Shown: positions 9,014 to 17,570, numbered from the stretch's first letter. The stretch: DNA of 64,000 nt from Methylosinus sporium (GCF_003113265.1 NZ_PUIV01000010.1:37220-101219); one strand, 5' to 3'. The notes: a model not told the origin generated them from the sequence alone. Translations and numbers: made by a program.

Positions 9014-11728
9014 ATGGCCATGGCGAGGAAGAAGTCGGTCGGCGAGGGCGTGAATATGAGTTCGACGGCGATCGCCTTGGCGCTGAGCGCGATGACGCTC
9101 GGGGCCGAGGCTCCGGTGACGAGCGCGCAGGCCTCCATCTCGCCGCAGGAGCGCGACGGGACGCTGCGCGACTACCGCATTCCCGCCGGCGCCATGGAGA
9201 CGGCGCTCAACGCCTTCGCCGACCGCAGCGGGCTGCATATCGTCTTCGACGTGCGCCTCACAGAGGCGATGAGAACGCGCGGCGTCGTCGGCGCCTATTC
9301 GGTGCGCGAAGGGCTCGACCGGCTGCTCTCGGGAACCGGCCTCTCCTATCGCCTGTCGGAGAATGGACGCTCCGTCTCCATCATTCTCGCGCAGGCCGCG
9401 CGCGGAACCATGACCGACGCCAGCGGAGCCGAGCTGCCGCCCATCGACATCGGCGCGGAGCAAAAACGCGCGAGCGGCGTCTCCACCGCGCCTGGCTTCG
9501 ACGCCGAGCGCGCCAAGCTGCCGATCTACCGCGATCCGCCCGGGCAGACCGTGACGACGGTCGATCACAAATTCCTCGAAACGACGCCGATGCAGACCGT
9601 GCAGGACATGCTGCAATACAGTCCCGGCGTCTCCATCTCGCAAGGCACGATGCCGCGCGAGCTGCTGCCATCGATCCGCGGCTCCGGCAATCGGCTCGGC
9701 ATGACCTATCCTTTCACCGTCCGCAACATCATGCTCTATGAGGACGGATTCCCCATCGTCACCGCGGACGGCAACGGCCGCACCGACATGCTGGACCCCC
9801 ATTCCTTCTCCGGCGTCGACGTCTATCGTGGCCCCTCTTCGGCTATGTTCGGCAATTACGCCTATGGCGGCGCGATCAATTTCCGCAGCCTGACGGGCAA
9901 GGAGATCGACGGCGTCGAGACGGGCTCGGAATTCGGCAGCTTCGGCTATTTCAACAATTATCTGCGCGCCGGAAAAAAGATCACGGATCGCGATCTCGGC
10001 GATCTCGACATTGCGGTCTTCGGCTCCGACACGCGCGGCGACGGCTATCTCGCCCGCGGCGCGCATTCCTTCGACCAGGGCAAGGTGCTGGCGACCTGGA
10101 CGCCCGTTCCGACCGATCGGCTGACGTTCAAATTTCTCGCCAGCAGCTCCTTCGCGGAATTCATGAACCGCAGCTCGCTGACGCAATTCTACAAAAATCC
10201 CTATGGCAAGAATGTCGACTGCCGCATAGCGACGCCCGCCAATCTGCCCTTCTGCAACAATCTCTATGTGCCGGCGAACGGCTCCTTCACCGGCGCGACA
10301 TCGGGTCTCTCGAACCAGAGCGTCTGGCAGCTCGGCACGCATTGGCATGTGATGCGCGATATCGTCGGCTTGCGCTATGAGCACGACTTCGACAACGCCA
10401 CCACATGGCGCACGCAATTCACCTATGATTATCTCGATTACATCAACAGCACCTGGCCGCCGCCGAAGGTCGGCCCCGCCGTTTTCGGCGGCCTCGGCGG
10501 GCCGGTCGCGATCCGCGGCCCGTCCTATGGCCTCAGCGCCTCCACCGACATCACCAATCACGGCGCGATCTTCGGCCTGCCGGCGACCCATTATCTCGGC
10601 TTCTTCTACGACGGCCTCAAAAGCGTCAATCCGCTGTATTCGCAGGTTCCCAATGTATGGGGCTACGGCGCGATCGGCGGCGCGGTCGGCAATATCGAAT
10701 CCAATCACTCCAATCTCGGCATTCGCGCGCGCGAAGAAATCGCCCTGACGCCGCAGCTCACCGCGGCGATCGGCTTCAGCTCGAATTGGAACAGAATCTC
10801 GGGCGTCTACAGCGTCTATAATTACGCGAGCAACGGAACCATGACGCTGCCGACGCAGGTCGGCGTCGACAACGACTATTGGAACACGGCGCCCGAAGCC
10901 TCGCTCACTTATCGCATGAGCCCGGAATGGCAATTCCGCGCGCGCTATGCGACGGGCTATGGCACGCCCAATTTTATGTATCTCACCAATACGCCGACGG
11001 GCGCGGGCAACAATACGTCGCTGAAGGCGCAGACCAATATGGGCGTCGATCTCGGCGTCGATTGGACTCCGGCGAAAAATCTGACGGCGAGCGTCACGCT
11101 CTATCACGAATGGTTCCGCAACGAGATCCTCACGCAATCGAATGGCCTCGTCAGCTATCAGCTCAATGCGCCCTCCTCTATCCATCGCGGCGTCGAAGCG
11201 AGCGTCGATTGGCGGCCCTTCGACGGTTGGCGCTTCATCGCAGCCTATGCCTATAACGACCAGTATTTCACCAATTTCTGGGACAGTCTCTCTGCGACCG
11301 TCTCTTATAATCGCGCTGGCAACCGCATCCCCAATGTGCCGACGCATACTCTGACGAGCCGCGCCGGCTATGACATTCCGGATGGCGATTTCAAAGGGCT
11401 CGGCGCTTTCGTCGAATATGTGTTCAAGAGCTCCTACACGATCGACAACGCCAATCTGACGTCGATCCCGGGCTATGGGCTCGTCAATCTCAATGCGCAT
11501 TACAGCCGCGCCATCGCGGACAGCTATGTGAAGAACATAGAAGTCTATTTCGATGTGAAGAATCTCTTCGACCGCACCTATGTCGCCGGCGCCAATGTGC
11601 TGACCAACACGCTGATGACGGGAACCGCGGTGCAGACGCCGGCGATTTTGCTCGCCAATTCGACCGGCGCGTCGATCATCGCCGGCTCGCCGCGGGCTTT
11701 CATCGGAGGAGTGAAGTTCAAATTCTGA
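9014..11728 (+). CDS. TonB-dependent outer-membrane receptor with STN signalling domain (FecA-type transducer)
   Basis: The 904-residue protein has an N-terminal signal region (a second Met at residue 15 starts MSSTAIALALSAMTLGAEA). An STN domain covers residues ~48-130 (RIPAGAMETALNAFADRSGL, then LDRLLSGTGLSYRL). The TonB plug covers ~170-310 (QTVQDMLQYSPGVSI, then VDVYRGPSSAMFGNYAYGGA). A long beta-barrel ends in the aromatic GGVKFKF expected for BAM insertion. The STN domain means the receptor should report substrate binding to the adjacent FecR/FecI. The substrate is unknown. The order sigma-FecR-receptor is also that of methanobactin mbnIRT loci, but no mbnA/B/C gene is present. Start ATG 9014 follows GCGGGACGA. 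An inverted repeat lies downstream. Confidence 0.92.
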   Translation: MAMARKKSVGEGVNMSSTAIALALSAMTLGAEAPVTSAQASISPQERDGTLRDYRIPAGAMETALNAFADRSGLHIVFDVRLTEAMRTRGVVGAYSVREGLDRLLSGTGLSYRLSENGRSVSIILAQAARGTMTDASGAELPPIDIGAEQKRASGVSTAPGFDAERAKLPIYRDPPGQTVTTVDHKFLETTPMQTVQDMLQYSPGVSISQGTMPRELLPSIRGSGNRLGMTYPFTVRNIMLYEDGFPIVTADGNGRTDMLDPHSFSGVDVYRGPSSAMFGNYAYGGAINFRSLTGKEIDGVETGSEFGSFGYFNNYLRAGKKITDRDLGDLDIAVFGSDTRGDGYLARGAHSFDQGKVLATWTPVPTDRLTFKFLASSSFAEFMNRSSLTQFYKNPYGKNVDCRIATPANLPFCNNLYVPANGSFTGATSGLSNQSVWQLGTHWHVMRDIVGLRYEHDFDNATTWRTQFTYDYLDYINSTWPPPKVGPAVFGGLGGPVAIRGPSYGLSASTDITNHGAIFGLPATHYLGFFYDGLKSVNPLYSQVPNVWGYGAIGGAVGNIESNHSNLGIRAREEIALTPQLTAAIGFSSNWNRISGVYSVYNYASNGTMTLPTQVGVDNDYWNTAPEASLTYRMSPEWQFRARYATGYGTPNFMYLTNTPTGAGNNTSLKAQTNMGVDLGVDWTPAKNLTASVTLYHEWFRNEILTQSNGLVSYQLNAPSSIHRGVEASVDWRPFDGWRFIAAYAYNDQYFTNFWDSLSATVSYNRAGNRIPNVPTHTLTSRAGYDIPDGDFKGLGAFVEYVFKSSYTIDNANLTSIPGYGLVNLNAHYSRAIADSYVKNIEVYFDVKNLFDRTYVAGANVLTNTLMTGTAVQTPAILLANSTGASIIAGSPRAFIGGVKFKF

Positions 11729-11766
11729 ATGTCGCGCGCGCGTCGATAAAAGCCAAAATGCGCGCG

Positions 11767-11885
11767 CCCCCTCCCCAGCCCTCCCCCGCTACGCGGGAGA
11801 GGGAGCAGATCGCGCGCTTCATCGATGGTTCGCGACACGTCGCCGCCTTCCCTCTCCCGCGAAGCGGGGGAGGGTGAGGGAGGGG
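11767..11885. repeat. Long imperfect inverted repeat between convergent genes
   Basis: Two arms of about 40 bases (11767-11807 and 11847-11885) are near-perfect reverse complements. Each also contains its own short palindrome (CCCGCTACGCGGG, and CCCGCGAAGCGGG). It lies between the stops of the TonB receptor gene and tldD, so it can fold in either transcript and probably acts as a bidirectional terminator. C-rich and G-rich tracts flank the core palindromes. Confidence 0.75.
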
Positions 11886-11903
11886 CCTTCGGCGTGAAGG
11901 ATT

Positions 11904-13424
11904 TCAGTCGCGCGCGGTGTTCAGCACCGTCACGCCGCGGAAGCGCGCCGCCGGCGCGCCATGCGACACGGGTGCGAGCTGCATCGGCTCCGCCTTGCCG
12001 CAAGTGAACGTGCCGCAGAGCCGATAGGTGGAGGCGTCGCCGAGTCCGTCGAGCGAATTCCAGAACGAAACCGTGCGCCCCTGATAGGCGGCGTCGCGCA
12101 CCGGCTCGCCGAGCTTTCCGTCCCTTATCTCGTAGAACATCTGCCCGCCGAATTGGAAATTGTCGCGTTGCTGATCGATGCTCCAGCTTCCCGCGCCGAC
12201 GATATAGAGCCCCTTTTCGACGCCGCCGATCAGTTGCTCGAGCGAGCACGCCGCGCTATTGGGCGCGAGCGAGATATTGGGCATTCGCTGAATGGGAAAG
12301 GCGGTCGGGTCGTCCGCATAGGCGCAGCCATTGGAGCGCTCGGCGCCGATGAGATGCGCCTGGCCCATCGCCATTTGATAATTGCGGAACACGCCTTCGG
12401 AGACGATCTCGAATTCGGCGCATTCGCGCGGCGCGCCATCGTCGTCGAAGGCGATGCTGGCGAGCCCGCCCTCCTGCGAGCGATCGGCTTTGATCGTCAT
12501 CAGCTCGCTGCCGAAGCGCAGAGTGTTCAGCATATGCGGCTTGACGAAGGAGGTGCCGGCGAAATTCGCCTCCCAGCCGAGCGCGCGATCGAGCTCGGTC
12601 GAATGGCCGACGGTCTCGTGAATGGTGAGCCAGAGATTGGTGGGATCGATGACGACATCGGTCACGCCCGCCTCGACGGGCTTGGCGTCGAGCTTTCTTC
12701 GCGCATCCTCGACGGCCTGACGCGCCTCGCCGAGAAGATCGCAGGAGAGCGCATAGTCCCAGCCGGCGGCGCGCGCCGGCGCGAGACTCTCGCGCGTCTC
12801 GAAACGGCCGGAGGCCTTGTCGATCAGCGTGACCTCGAAAGAAGGCTGCGTGCGCGTGCGCGATTGGAAGATGCGGCTGCCGCGGCTGTCGGCGAAGAGC
12901 CGCTCCTCGGTGGCGAAAGAAAAGGACGAGACGCAATAATCCGCGCCCGCCGCCAGCGCTGCGGCGTTGATGGCGACGAGGCGCTCGACCTTCGACGTAG
13001 CGTCGACCGCGAAAGGATCGACGCCGACCGGCATGATCCATTCGGCGACATGCGGCTGCGTCTCCTCGAGACGCACAGGCGCGACGCGAATGGGCGCGAC
13101 GGCGCGGGCGTTGTGAATGGCGCGCTCCACCGCGGCGTCCAGGACGGCCGGCTCCAGCGCGCGCGCGCCATAAAAGCCCCAGCAACCGTCGACGAGCACA
13201 CGCAGGCCGAAGCCCGGGTCGGCGCTCTCGAAGAATTCGTCGAGCCGCTCCTCCTTGGCCTGGATGAATTGGCGGCGCGTTTCGCCGATGCGTATGTCGG
13301 CATAGGCGGCGCCCGCCCGCAGAGCGGCGGCGAGCGCCCGCTCGGCGAGAGCGGCGAGACGGCCGCGATCGAGGCGACACGGCGCCCCCCGGCGAATCGA
13401 CAAGAAATCTCGCGCTACGGTCAT
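11904..13424 (-). CDS. tldD: TldD family metallopeptidase, catalytic subunit
   Basis: This 506-residue TldD/PmbA family protein contains the zinc-binding HExxxH motif (HETVGH, His269-Glu270-His274) in a LWLTIHETVGHSTELDRALG context. A C-terminal Cys-containing segment (CGTFTCGKAEPMQLAPVSHG) resembles the region supplying the further ligand in TldD. It is somewhat longer than typical TldD (about 480 residues). The function in the family is degradation or maturation of flexible peptides together with TldE. The matching TldE-type gene is at 5316-6647. The ATG at 13424 was taken as start; no obvious Shine-Dalgarno was seen. Confidence 0.87.
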   Translation of the reverse strand: MTVARDFLSIRRGAPCRLDRGRLAALAERALAAALRAGAAYADIRIGETRRQFIQAKEERLDEFFESADPGFGLRVLVDGCWGFYGARALEPAVLDAAVERAIHNARAVAPIRVAPVRLEETQPHVAEWIMPVGVDPFAVDATSKVERLVAINAAALAAGADYCVSSFSFATEERLFADSRGSRIFQSRTRTQPSFEVTLIDKASGRFETRESLAPARAAGWDYALSCDLLGEARQAVEDARRKLDAKPVEAGVTDVVIDPTNLWLTIHETVGHSTELDRALGWEANFAGTSFVKPHMLNTLRFGSELMTIKADRSQEGGLASIAFDDDGAPRECAEFEIVSEGVFRNYQMAMGQAHLIGAERSNGCAYADDPTAFPIQRMPNISLAPNSAACSLEQLIGGVEKGLYIVGAGSWSIDQQRDNFQFGGQMFYEIRDGKLGEPVRDAAYQGRTVSFWNSLDGLGDASTYRLCGTFTCGKAEPMQLAPVSHGAPAARFRGVTVLNTARD

Positions 13425-13511
13425 GGGTCCCTCGCCGCCGAGGATAACCTCGCGGCGGCGGCGAGGGAAAGGCGAAAGCGCCGATGACGCCCTCGACCTG
13501 TTTTTTTTGCG

Positions 13512-14318
13512 TCAATGCAAAACGGAGAAGCCCTGCTTCTTATAGGAACCGGCGGCTTCCGGGCCCTTCAGAAAGGCGAAGAATTTCGCCGCGGATTCGC
13601 TCGTCGAAGAGGCGGTCATCGCGAAAGGATAGACGATCGGCGGGTGGCTCGAGGCCGGGAATGTGGCGACGACCGTGGTCTTCGGCTCCGAATTCGCATC
13701 TGTCAGATAGACGATGCCGAGCGGAACCTCGTCGCGCGCGACGAAGAGCAGAGCGGCGCGCACATTCTCCGCAAAAGCGAAGCGCGGCTCGAGATCTTCC
13801 CAAAGCTTGAGCTGCTGCAAGGCCGCCTTGGCGTATTTGCCGACCGGCACCGAGGCCGGGTCGCCGGTGGTGATGCGGCCGCTTTCGCCGAGCGCGCCGA
13901 GCAGCGAGGCCTTGTCCAGCGCGAGCTTCTTTATGTTGGCGATCTTCGGCGCGACCAGCACGAGGCTGTTGCCGAGGAGATTGGTGCGCGTGCCTTCCTT
14001 CAACAGGCCGCGCGAGGAGAGATAATCGGCGGAAGCAACATCGGCCGAGATGAAAATATCCGCCGGCGCGCCCGATTCGATCTGCTTGGCCAGCGGCAGA
14101 GAGGCCGCATAGCTGATCGACACTTCGACGCCCGTCTTCTTCTTGAAGGTCGCGGCCGCCTCGTCGAGCGCATTTTTCAAGCTCGCGGCGGCGAATACGG
14201 TGACTGTCTTGGCGCCGCTCGCCTTGTCGGCGCTCGCCGCCGGAGCCTCGGCGCGGACTTGCGGAATATTCAGCGACAGAAAAGCGGCGACGAGCGCCAG
14301 ACTTGCCATTTTGACCAT
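13512..14318 (-). CDS. modA: Molybdate ABC transporter periplasmic binding protein ModA
   Basis: This 268-residue protein begins with a signal peptide (MVKMASLALVAAFLSLNIPQ, cleavage near an Ala around residue 23). The ModA fold follows: TVFAAASLKNALDEA carries the oxyanion-contacting serine, then GAPADIFISADVASADYL, TGDPASVPVGKYAK, and a Tyr in PLGIVYLTDA. It binds molybdate or tungstate for uptake by ModBC. No modB or modC permease/ATPase genes follow it here. It is divergent from an HTH regulator whose second half resembles a binding-protein fold, with a palindrome between them at 14363-14385. Directly past the stop the DNA is T-rich on the plus strand. Confidence 0.92.
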   Translation of the reverse strand: MVKMASLALVAAFLSLNIPQVRAEAPAASADKASGAKTVTVFAAASLKNALDEAAATFKKKTGVEVSISYAASLPLAKQIESGAPADIFISADVASADYLSSRGLLKEGTRTNLLGNSLVLVAPKIANIKKLALDKASLLGALGESGRITTGDPASVPVGKYAKAALQQLKLWEDLEPRFAFAENVRAALLFVARDEVPLGIVYLTDANSEPKTTVVATFPASSHPPIVYPFAMTASSTSESAAKFFAFLKGPEAAGSYKKQGFSVLH

Positions 14319-14362
14319 GAGAACGTCTCCGATGATCGGCCCGATGTGTGAGCCTGACCGTA

Positions 14363-14385
14363 GTTATGCATATATTTTGCCTAAC
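14363..14385. promoter_or_regulatory. Candidate operator in the modA/regulator intergenic region
   Basis: GTTATGCA and TGCCTAAC form an inverted repeat (7 of 8 positions match) separated by the 7-base AT-rich TATATTT. It lies 45 bases upstream of modA and about 220 bases upstream of the divergent regulator. The AT-rich centre and spacing are reminiscent of molybdate-responsive operators, but the sequence is not the classical ModE box. Function is inferred from position and symmetry only. Confidence 0.4.
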
Positions 14386-14602
14386 GGAGAGTCTTTTGCA
14401 TAATTTCGCATGAAAAAGCAGATCCAGAATCGCGAGGACCAGACGGAGGGAGCGGCGTTCGCGCGGCGGCGGCTTCGATCACAAAGCTCTGCGTTTCGTT
14501 CGGACAGCTCGAATCGGAGGCCGGATCGCGGCGGCTCGGCTCGCGCGATTGTCGGCGGCCGGATGACATGTTATTTTTCCGTATCTCGGGAAAAAACACA
14601 CA

Positions 14603-15481
14603 ATGTCTGAATTTCTCACGACGCGCGAACTCGCCGCCCTTTTGCGCGTCAAGGAACGCAAGGTCTATGATCTCGCCGCGGAAGGCGCCTTGCCGGTCCG
14701 CCGCGTTACCGGGAAGCTGCTGTTTCCGCGAGCGGAAATCGAAGAGTGGCTGACCGCGGGCGCGAGCGGCCGAATGGCGCGCGCCGAGGCTGCGACGCGT
14801 CCGCTCGTCGTCGCCGGCGGCCATGATCCGCTGCTCGAATGGGCGTTGCGCGAATCGCGCTGCGGCGTCGCCGCCCTGCTGGATGGCGCGCTGGACGGGC
14901 TGGAGCGCGCCGCTGCGGGCGGCTGCATCGCCGCCGGCCTGCATATTCCCGAAGACGATGGCGGCTGGAATATCGAGACCGCCGCCAAGCGACTGGCCGG
15001 CGAGCCGGTGGTGGTCATAGAATGGGCGAAGCGCCGCCGCGGGCTGATGTATCGCAAGGGGCTTCCCCGACGAATCGCCGAGCTCGCCGACGCGCGCGAC
15101 CTCTCCTTTCAATCGCGCCAGCCGGAGGCCGGCAGCGAGCTCATCCTCTCCGTCTTGCTCGAGCGCGCCGGAATGAAGCGCGAGCATCTGCGACTCGTTC
15201 CCGCAGTGGAGCGCTCGGAGACCGACCTCGCCTCGGCCATCGCCGCAGGCCGCGCCGACATCGGCCTCGGACTCGAGGCCTCCGCCCGCCAATTCGGCCT
15301 CGAATTCGCGCCGCAGATCGTCGAGCGCTTCGATCTCGTGGTCTGGCGCAAGGCCTATTTCGATCCGCCTTGGCAGACGCTCATGCGCTTTTGCGCGAGC
15401 GAGGCGTTTTCAGAGCGCGCCACGCAGCTCGGGGGCTATGACGTCTCGCAGTTCGGCTCCGTGCGCTACAACGCCGATTAG
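14603..15481 (+). CDS. HTH (excisionase/MerR-like) regulator fused to a periplasmic-binding-protein-like domain
   Basis: The 292-residue protein starts with a compact DNA-binding domain (residues ~3-55; FLTTRELAALLRVKERKVYD, then PRAEIEEWL), the excisionase-type HTH. Residues ~75-285 resemble the substrate-binding-like domain found in molybdate/tungstate regulators (PLLEWALRES, GLHIPEDDGGWN, LAGEPVVVIEWAKRRRGLMY, then AIAAGRADIGLGLEASARQF). Proteins of this architecture are thought to sense molybdate, tungstate or Mo-cofactor status. Being divergent from modA, it is probably the local regulator. The ATG at 14603 follows an AC-rich stretch with no clear Shine-Dalgarno. Confidence 0.82.
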   Translation: MSEFLTTRELAALLRVKERKVYDLAAEGALPVRRVTGKLLFPRAEIEEWLTAGASGRMARAEAATRPLVVAGGHDPLLEWALRESRCGVAALLDGALDGLERAAAGGCIAAGLHIPEDDGGWNIETAAKRLAGEPVVVIEWAKRRRGLMYRKGLPRRIAELADARDLSFQSRQPEAGSELILSVLLERAGMKREHLRLVPAVERSETDLASAIAAGRADIGLGLEASARQFGLEFAPQIVERFDLVVWRKAYFDPPWQTLMRFCASEAFSERATQLGGYDVSQFGSVRYNAD

Positions 15482-15547
15482 CGCCGCCGAAGCGGATGCG
15501 CGCCCGCGCCCGCCTTGCTGTATTACATAGGGAACAGGAGGATAGAC

Positions 15548-15970
15548 ATGTCAGCTTCCACCGTCTCGACCGCCGACGCCGAGCACGCGGCGATCGAAGC
15601 CGCGATCGCGACCTGCGTTCGCTCCTTTTATGACAAGGGCCTCGCCGATCCGCTGCTCGGCCCGATCTTCGGCGCGATCCCGGAGCTCGACCAGCATCTC
15701 GACGTCATCGCCGCCTTTTGGTCGAAATCGCTGCTCGGCACCGAGCGCTATCAGGGCCATCCTTTCGCGGTTCACATAAATCTGCCGGTCGAGCCCGAGC
15801 ATTTCGCCCGCTGGCTGGAGTTGTTCACGCAATCGGTGCGCGAGAACCTACCCTCCGAGCAGGCGGAGCAGGCCGTCGCCAAAGCGACACATATGTCGCA
15901 ATGTTTCCAGGGCGGGCTGTTTCCCTTCACAGGCGCGGATGGCAAGCCCTCGCGGCTGCCGCCGCGCTGA
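15548..15970 (+). CDS. Group III truncated haemoglobin
   Basis: This is 140 residues from an ATG with a perfect AGGAGG 6 bases upstream. The sequence fits TrHb group III: FYDKGLADPLLGPIF in the B/C helices, FWSKSLLG, a HPFAVHINLPVEPEHFARWL segment with candidate haem-ligating His71/His76, and LFPFTGADG near the end. Group III globins bind O2/NO; known examples are linked to respiration or nitrosative stress. It follows the molybdate-type regulator on the same strand by 66 bases and may be cotranscribed. It has no signal peptide, so it is cytosolic. Confidence 0.88.
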   Translation: MSASTVSTADAEHAAIEAAIATCVRSFYDKGLADPLLGPIFGAIPELDQHLDVIAAFWSKSLLGTERYQGHPFAVHINLPVEPEHFARWLELFTQSVRENLPSEQAEQAVAKATHMSQCFQGGLFPFTGADGKPSRLPPR

Positions 15971-15991
15971 GGCGAGCGCGCCGGCGCGGCC

Positions 15992-16834
15992 TCAGATCGA
16001 GAGGCCGCCGCCGCCTTCGAGAAAAGCGTCCCAGGAAAAGGGCGTCCAACCTTCCGCCTGCATTTCGATCGCGAAAGAAACGCCGCGGGCGATGAGCCGA
16101 TTGCGCGCGCTCATGCCGGCGACCTGCGCCCCGCTGGAGGCGGCGATATCGGCGAGCGGCGTGCCGACGGCCACCGCCCGGCCCTGCTTGACGATGCCGC
16201 GAATGCGGCCGCCATAGGGAGCGGGAACCGGAACGCCGTCGATCGCGCCGAAAGCTTCGCCGGCCTCGACGACATTGCCGATATCCTTGAACATTTTGAA
16301 CAGTCCGGCGATCGGCGCGCGCACCGGCTCGGCGTCCGGCGGGTCCGCCTCGCAGCTCGGCCCGGGCCCCTCGTCGGGGCGCCTTATCGCGCCGGGATCC
16401 TTGCCATAGCCGTCTATTGCGAGATCGCAATTCTCGCCGGGGATCGATCCGGGGGCCACGCCAATGGTGAGGCCGGCGAGATTTTTGATGGAGAACGGCT
16501 CCTTGCGCGGCGTCATCTCGGCGTCGACGACGACTTCCCAGGGCCATCGCTCCAATATTTCATTGAGCGGATGCGTCAGCACCGGAACGAACATGCGGCT
16601 TCGCAGGCCGAGCATGAATTCGGCGACGAGATCGGCGCGGCGCGCCTCCACCCCCTCGAGCACGCTGGAACCGTCGAACCAGGCGTCCGCGAAGGTCATC
16701 TTGCGGCGGAGATCCGGCGGCGGCGCCGCCTCGTGGAGAGCCACGATATGATCGGCGAGGAACAGCTCACGCGCGATGGCTGAGGCCGTTTCGCCGATGC
16801 CGAGAACGAGAACGCAGGAATGTCTGTCGGACAT
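15992..16834 (-). CDS. EF2563/YqeB-family molybdenum-hydroxylase accessory protein (paralogue A)
   Basis: This is 280 residues. It opens with a Rossmann-like segment (CVLVLGIGETASAIARELF) and continues with the conserved body of the EF2563 (selenium-dependent molybdenum hydroxylase system) family, including AGLTIGVAPGSIPGENCDLA and PVPAPYGGRIRGIVKQGRAV. Family members sit with molybdenum hydroxylase or XdhC-type genes and are presumed to aid Mo cofactor or enzyme maturation; the chemistry is not established. A second paralogue lies at 18479-19348 in the same island. It is divergent from the 17118 gene across about 280 bases and converges with the globin gene. The N-terminus is short and cytosolic. 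Confidence 0.78.
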   Translation of the reverse strand: MSDRHSCVLVLGIGETASAIARELFLADHIVALHEAAPPPDLRRKMTFADAWFDGSSVLEGVEARRADLVAEFMLGLRSRMFVPVLTHPLNEILERWPWEVVVDAEMTPRKEPFSIKNLAGLTIGVAPGSIPGENCDLAIDGYGKDPGAIRRPDEGPGPSCEADPPDAEPVRAPIAGLFKMFKDIGNVVEAGEAFGAIDGVPVPAPYGGRIRGIVKQGRAVAVGTPLADIAASSGAQVAGMSARNRLIARGVSFAIEMQAEGWTPFSWDAFLEGGGGLSI

Positions 16835-17117
16835 GACGGCTCACTTCGGCTGAGGTGATACGGATTTTTGAGACTAGCAAGAATCTGGCCCTTCGCGCGG
16901 AAAGGGCGCCGATCGCGCGACGTCGGCGTTCGCGAGGCTCGTAGCGAGGGTGACCTTATGCCGCAGGCGAAGACGCGCCAGCTTGGAAGCTTTGCAATAT
17001 ATTCTGGTATACGGCTCGCATAGAAAGGAGCGCCTCGGAACGAGACGTCGGCTCGCCGATCCGTCGAAGCCCGGGAAACAGAGAGCGCCGCGCAACACGG
17101 CGAAGATGGAGGACGAT

Positions 17118-17435
17118 GTGCAACCGAATGTTTCTTCAGAGGTCTCGACGGAAGTCGGCCATGTCGCGATTGTTCCCCCGGCTGCCGAGCCGGCGGAAAA
17201 GGACGTCTCCGTCGCGACCGCGGTCGGCGACAACGTTATAATCATGGTGCGTTTCCGCCCCGATACGACCGTCTGGGAAATCAATGGCCTTCCCGCCCAT
17301 CTCGACAAGCAGGCCTGGTTCAAGCTGCTGTGCGAGCGCGCCGGCTCCAAATTCGAGACGCGCGCCGGCGGCCGCGGCTATTTCCGCCTGACGCGCGTGG
17401 AATATGAGGCGATCGCCGCCCGCAATCCGAACTGA
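17118..17435 (+). CDS. Hypothetical protein in the molybdenum island
   Basis: I do not recognise this family. From GTG 17118 it is 105 residues: an acidic/Val-rich N-terminal third, then a denser segment (VRFRPDTTVWEINGLPAHLD, KQAWFKLLCERAGSKF, GGRGYFRLTRVEYEA). The GTG was chosen because GGAGG lies 5 bases before it; the in-frame ATG at 17106 overlaps that ribosome-binding site. The frame is open further upstream but has only Arg-rich, non-protein-like sequence. No signal peptide or membrane span is seen. A stem-loop follows the stop. Its place between an EF2563 gene and the TOBE gene suggests, but does not show, a role in molybdenum handling. Confidence 0.6.
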   Translation: MQPNVSSEVSTEVGHVAIVPPAAEPAEKDVSVATAVGDNVIIMVRFRPDTTVWEINGLPAHLDKQAWFKLLCERAGSKFETRAGGRGYFRLTRVEYEAIAARNPN

Positions 17436-17444
17436 GCATTCGAA

Positions 17445-17469
17445 ACGGACGCCGCCGCGCGGCGTCCGT
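17445..17469 (+). terminator. Stem-loop after the hypothetical gene (possible terminator)
   Basis: A perfect 11-bp stem (17445-17455 with 17459-17469) has a 3-nt CGC loop, 10 bases past the stop at 17435. There is no T-run afterwards, so it may be a processing or stabilising hairpin rather than a classical intrinsic terminator. Confidence 0.5.
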
Positions 17470-17531
17470 ATCCCGGCGAAAAAGCCGCCGGATCGCGCAT
17501 TTTCATCGCTAAAACGCGCATTTCCCCCATA

Positions 17532-17552
17532 AAATATGAGATTGGCGTATTT
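17532..17552. promoter_or_regulatory. Inverted AAATAYG pair upstream of the TOBE gene
   Basis: AAATATG (17532-17538) and CGTATTT (17546-17552) form an inverted repeat with a 7-base spacer, 18 bases before the ATG at 17571. The same AAATAYR heptamer recurs as a direct pair at 18432-18449, upstream of the ModE-like gene. Shared occurrence suggests a common regulator; this is inference. Confidence 0.35.
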
Positions 17553-17570
17553 CTCGCTAGTTCGGCGATC

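Noticed and set aside
8996..11500. 834-codon open frame antisense to the STN TonB receptor
   Set aside because: No recognisable protein sequence; the plus-strand receptor matches its family from signal peptide to terminal Phe.
6836..11728. Methanobactin biosynthesis locus
   Set aside because: The sigma/FecR/receptor order resembles mbnIRT, but no mbnA-like precursor, mbnB, mbnC, mbnM, mbnN, mbnP or mbnH was seen. Only an uptake-type module can be supported.
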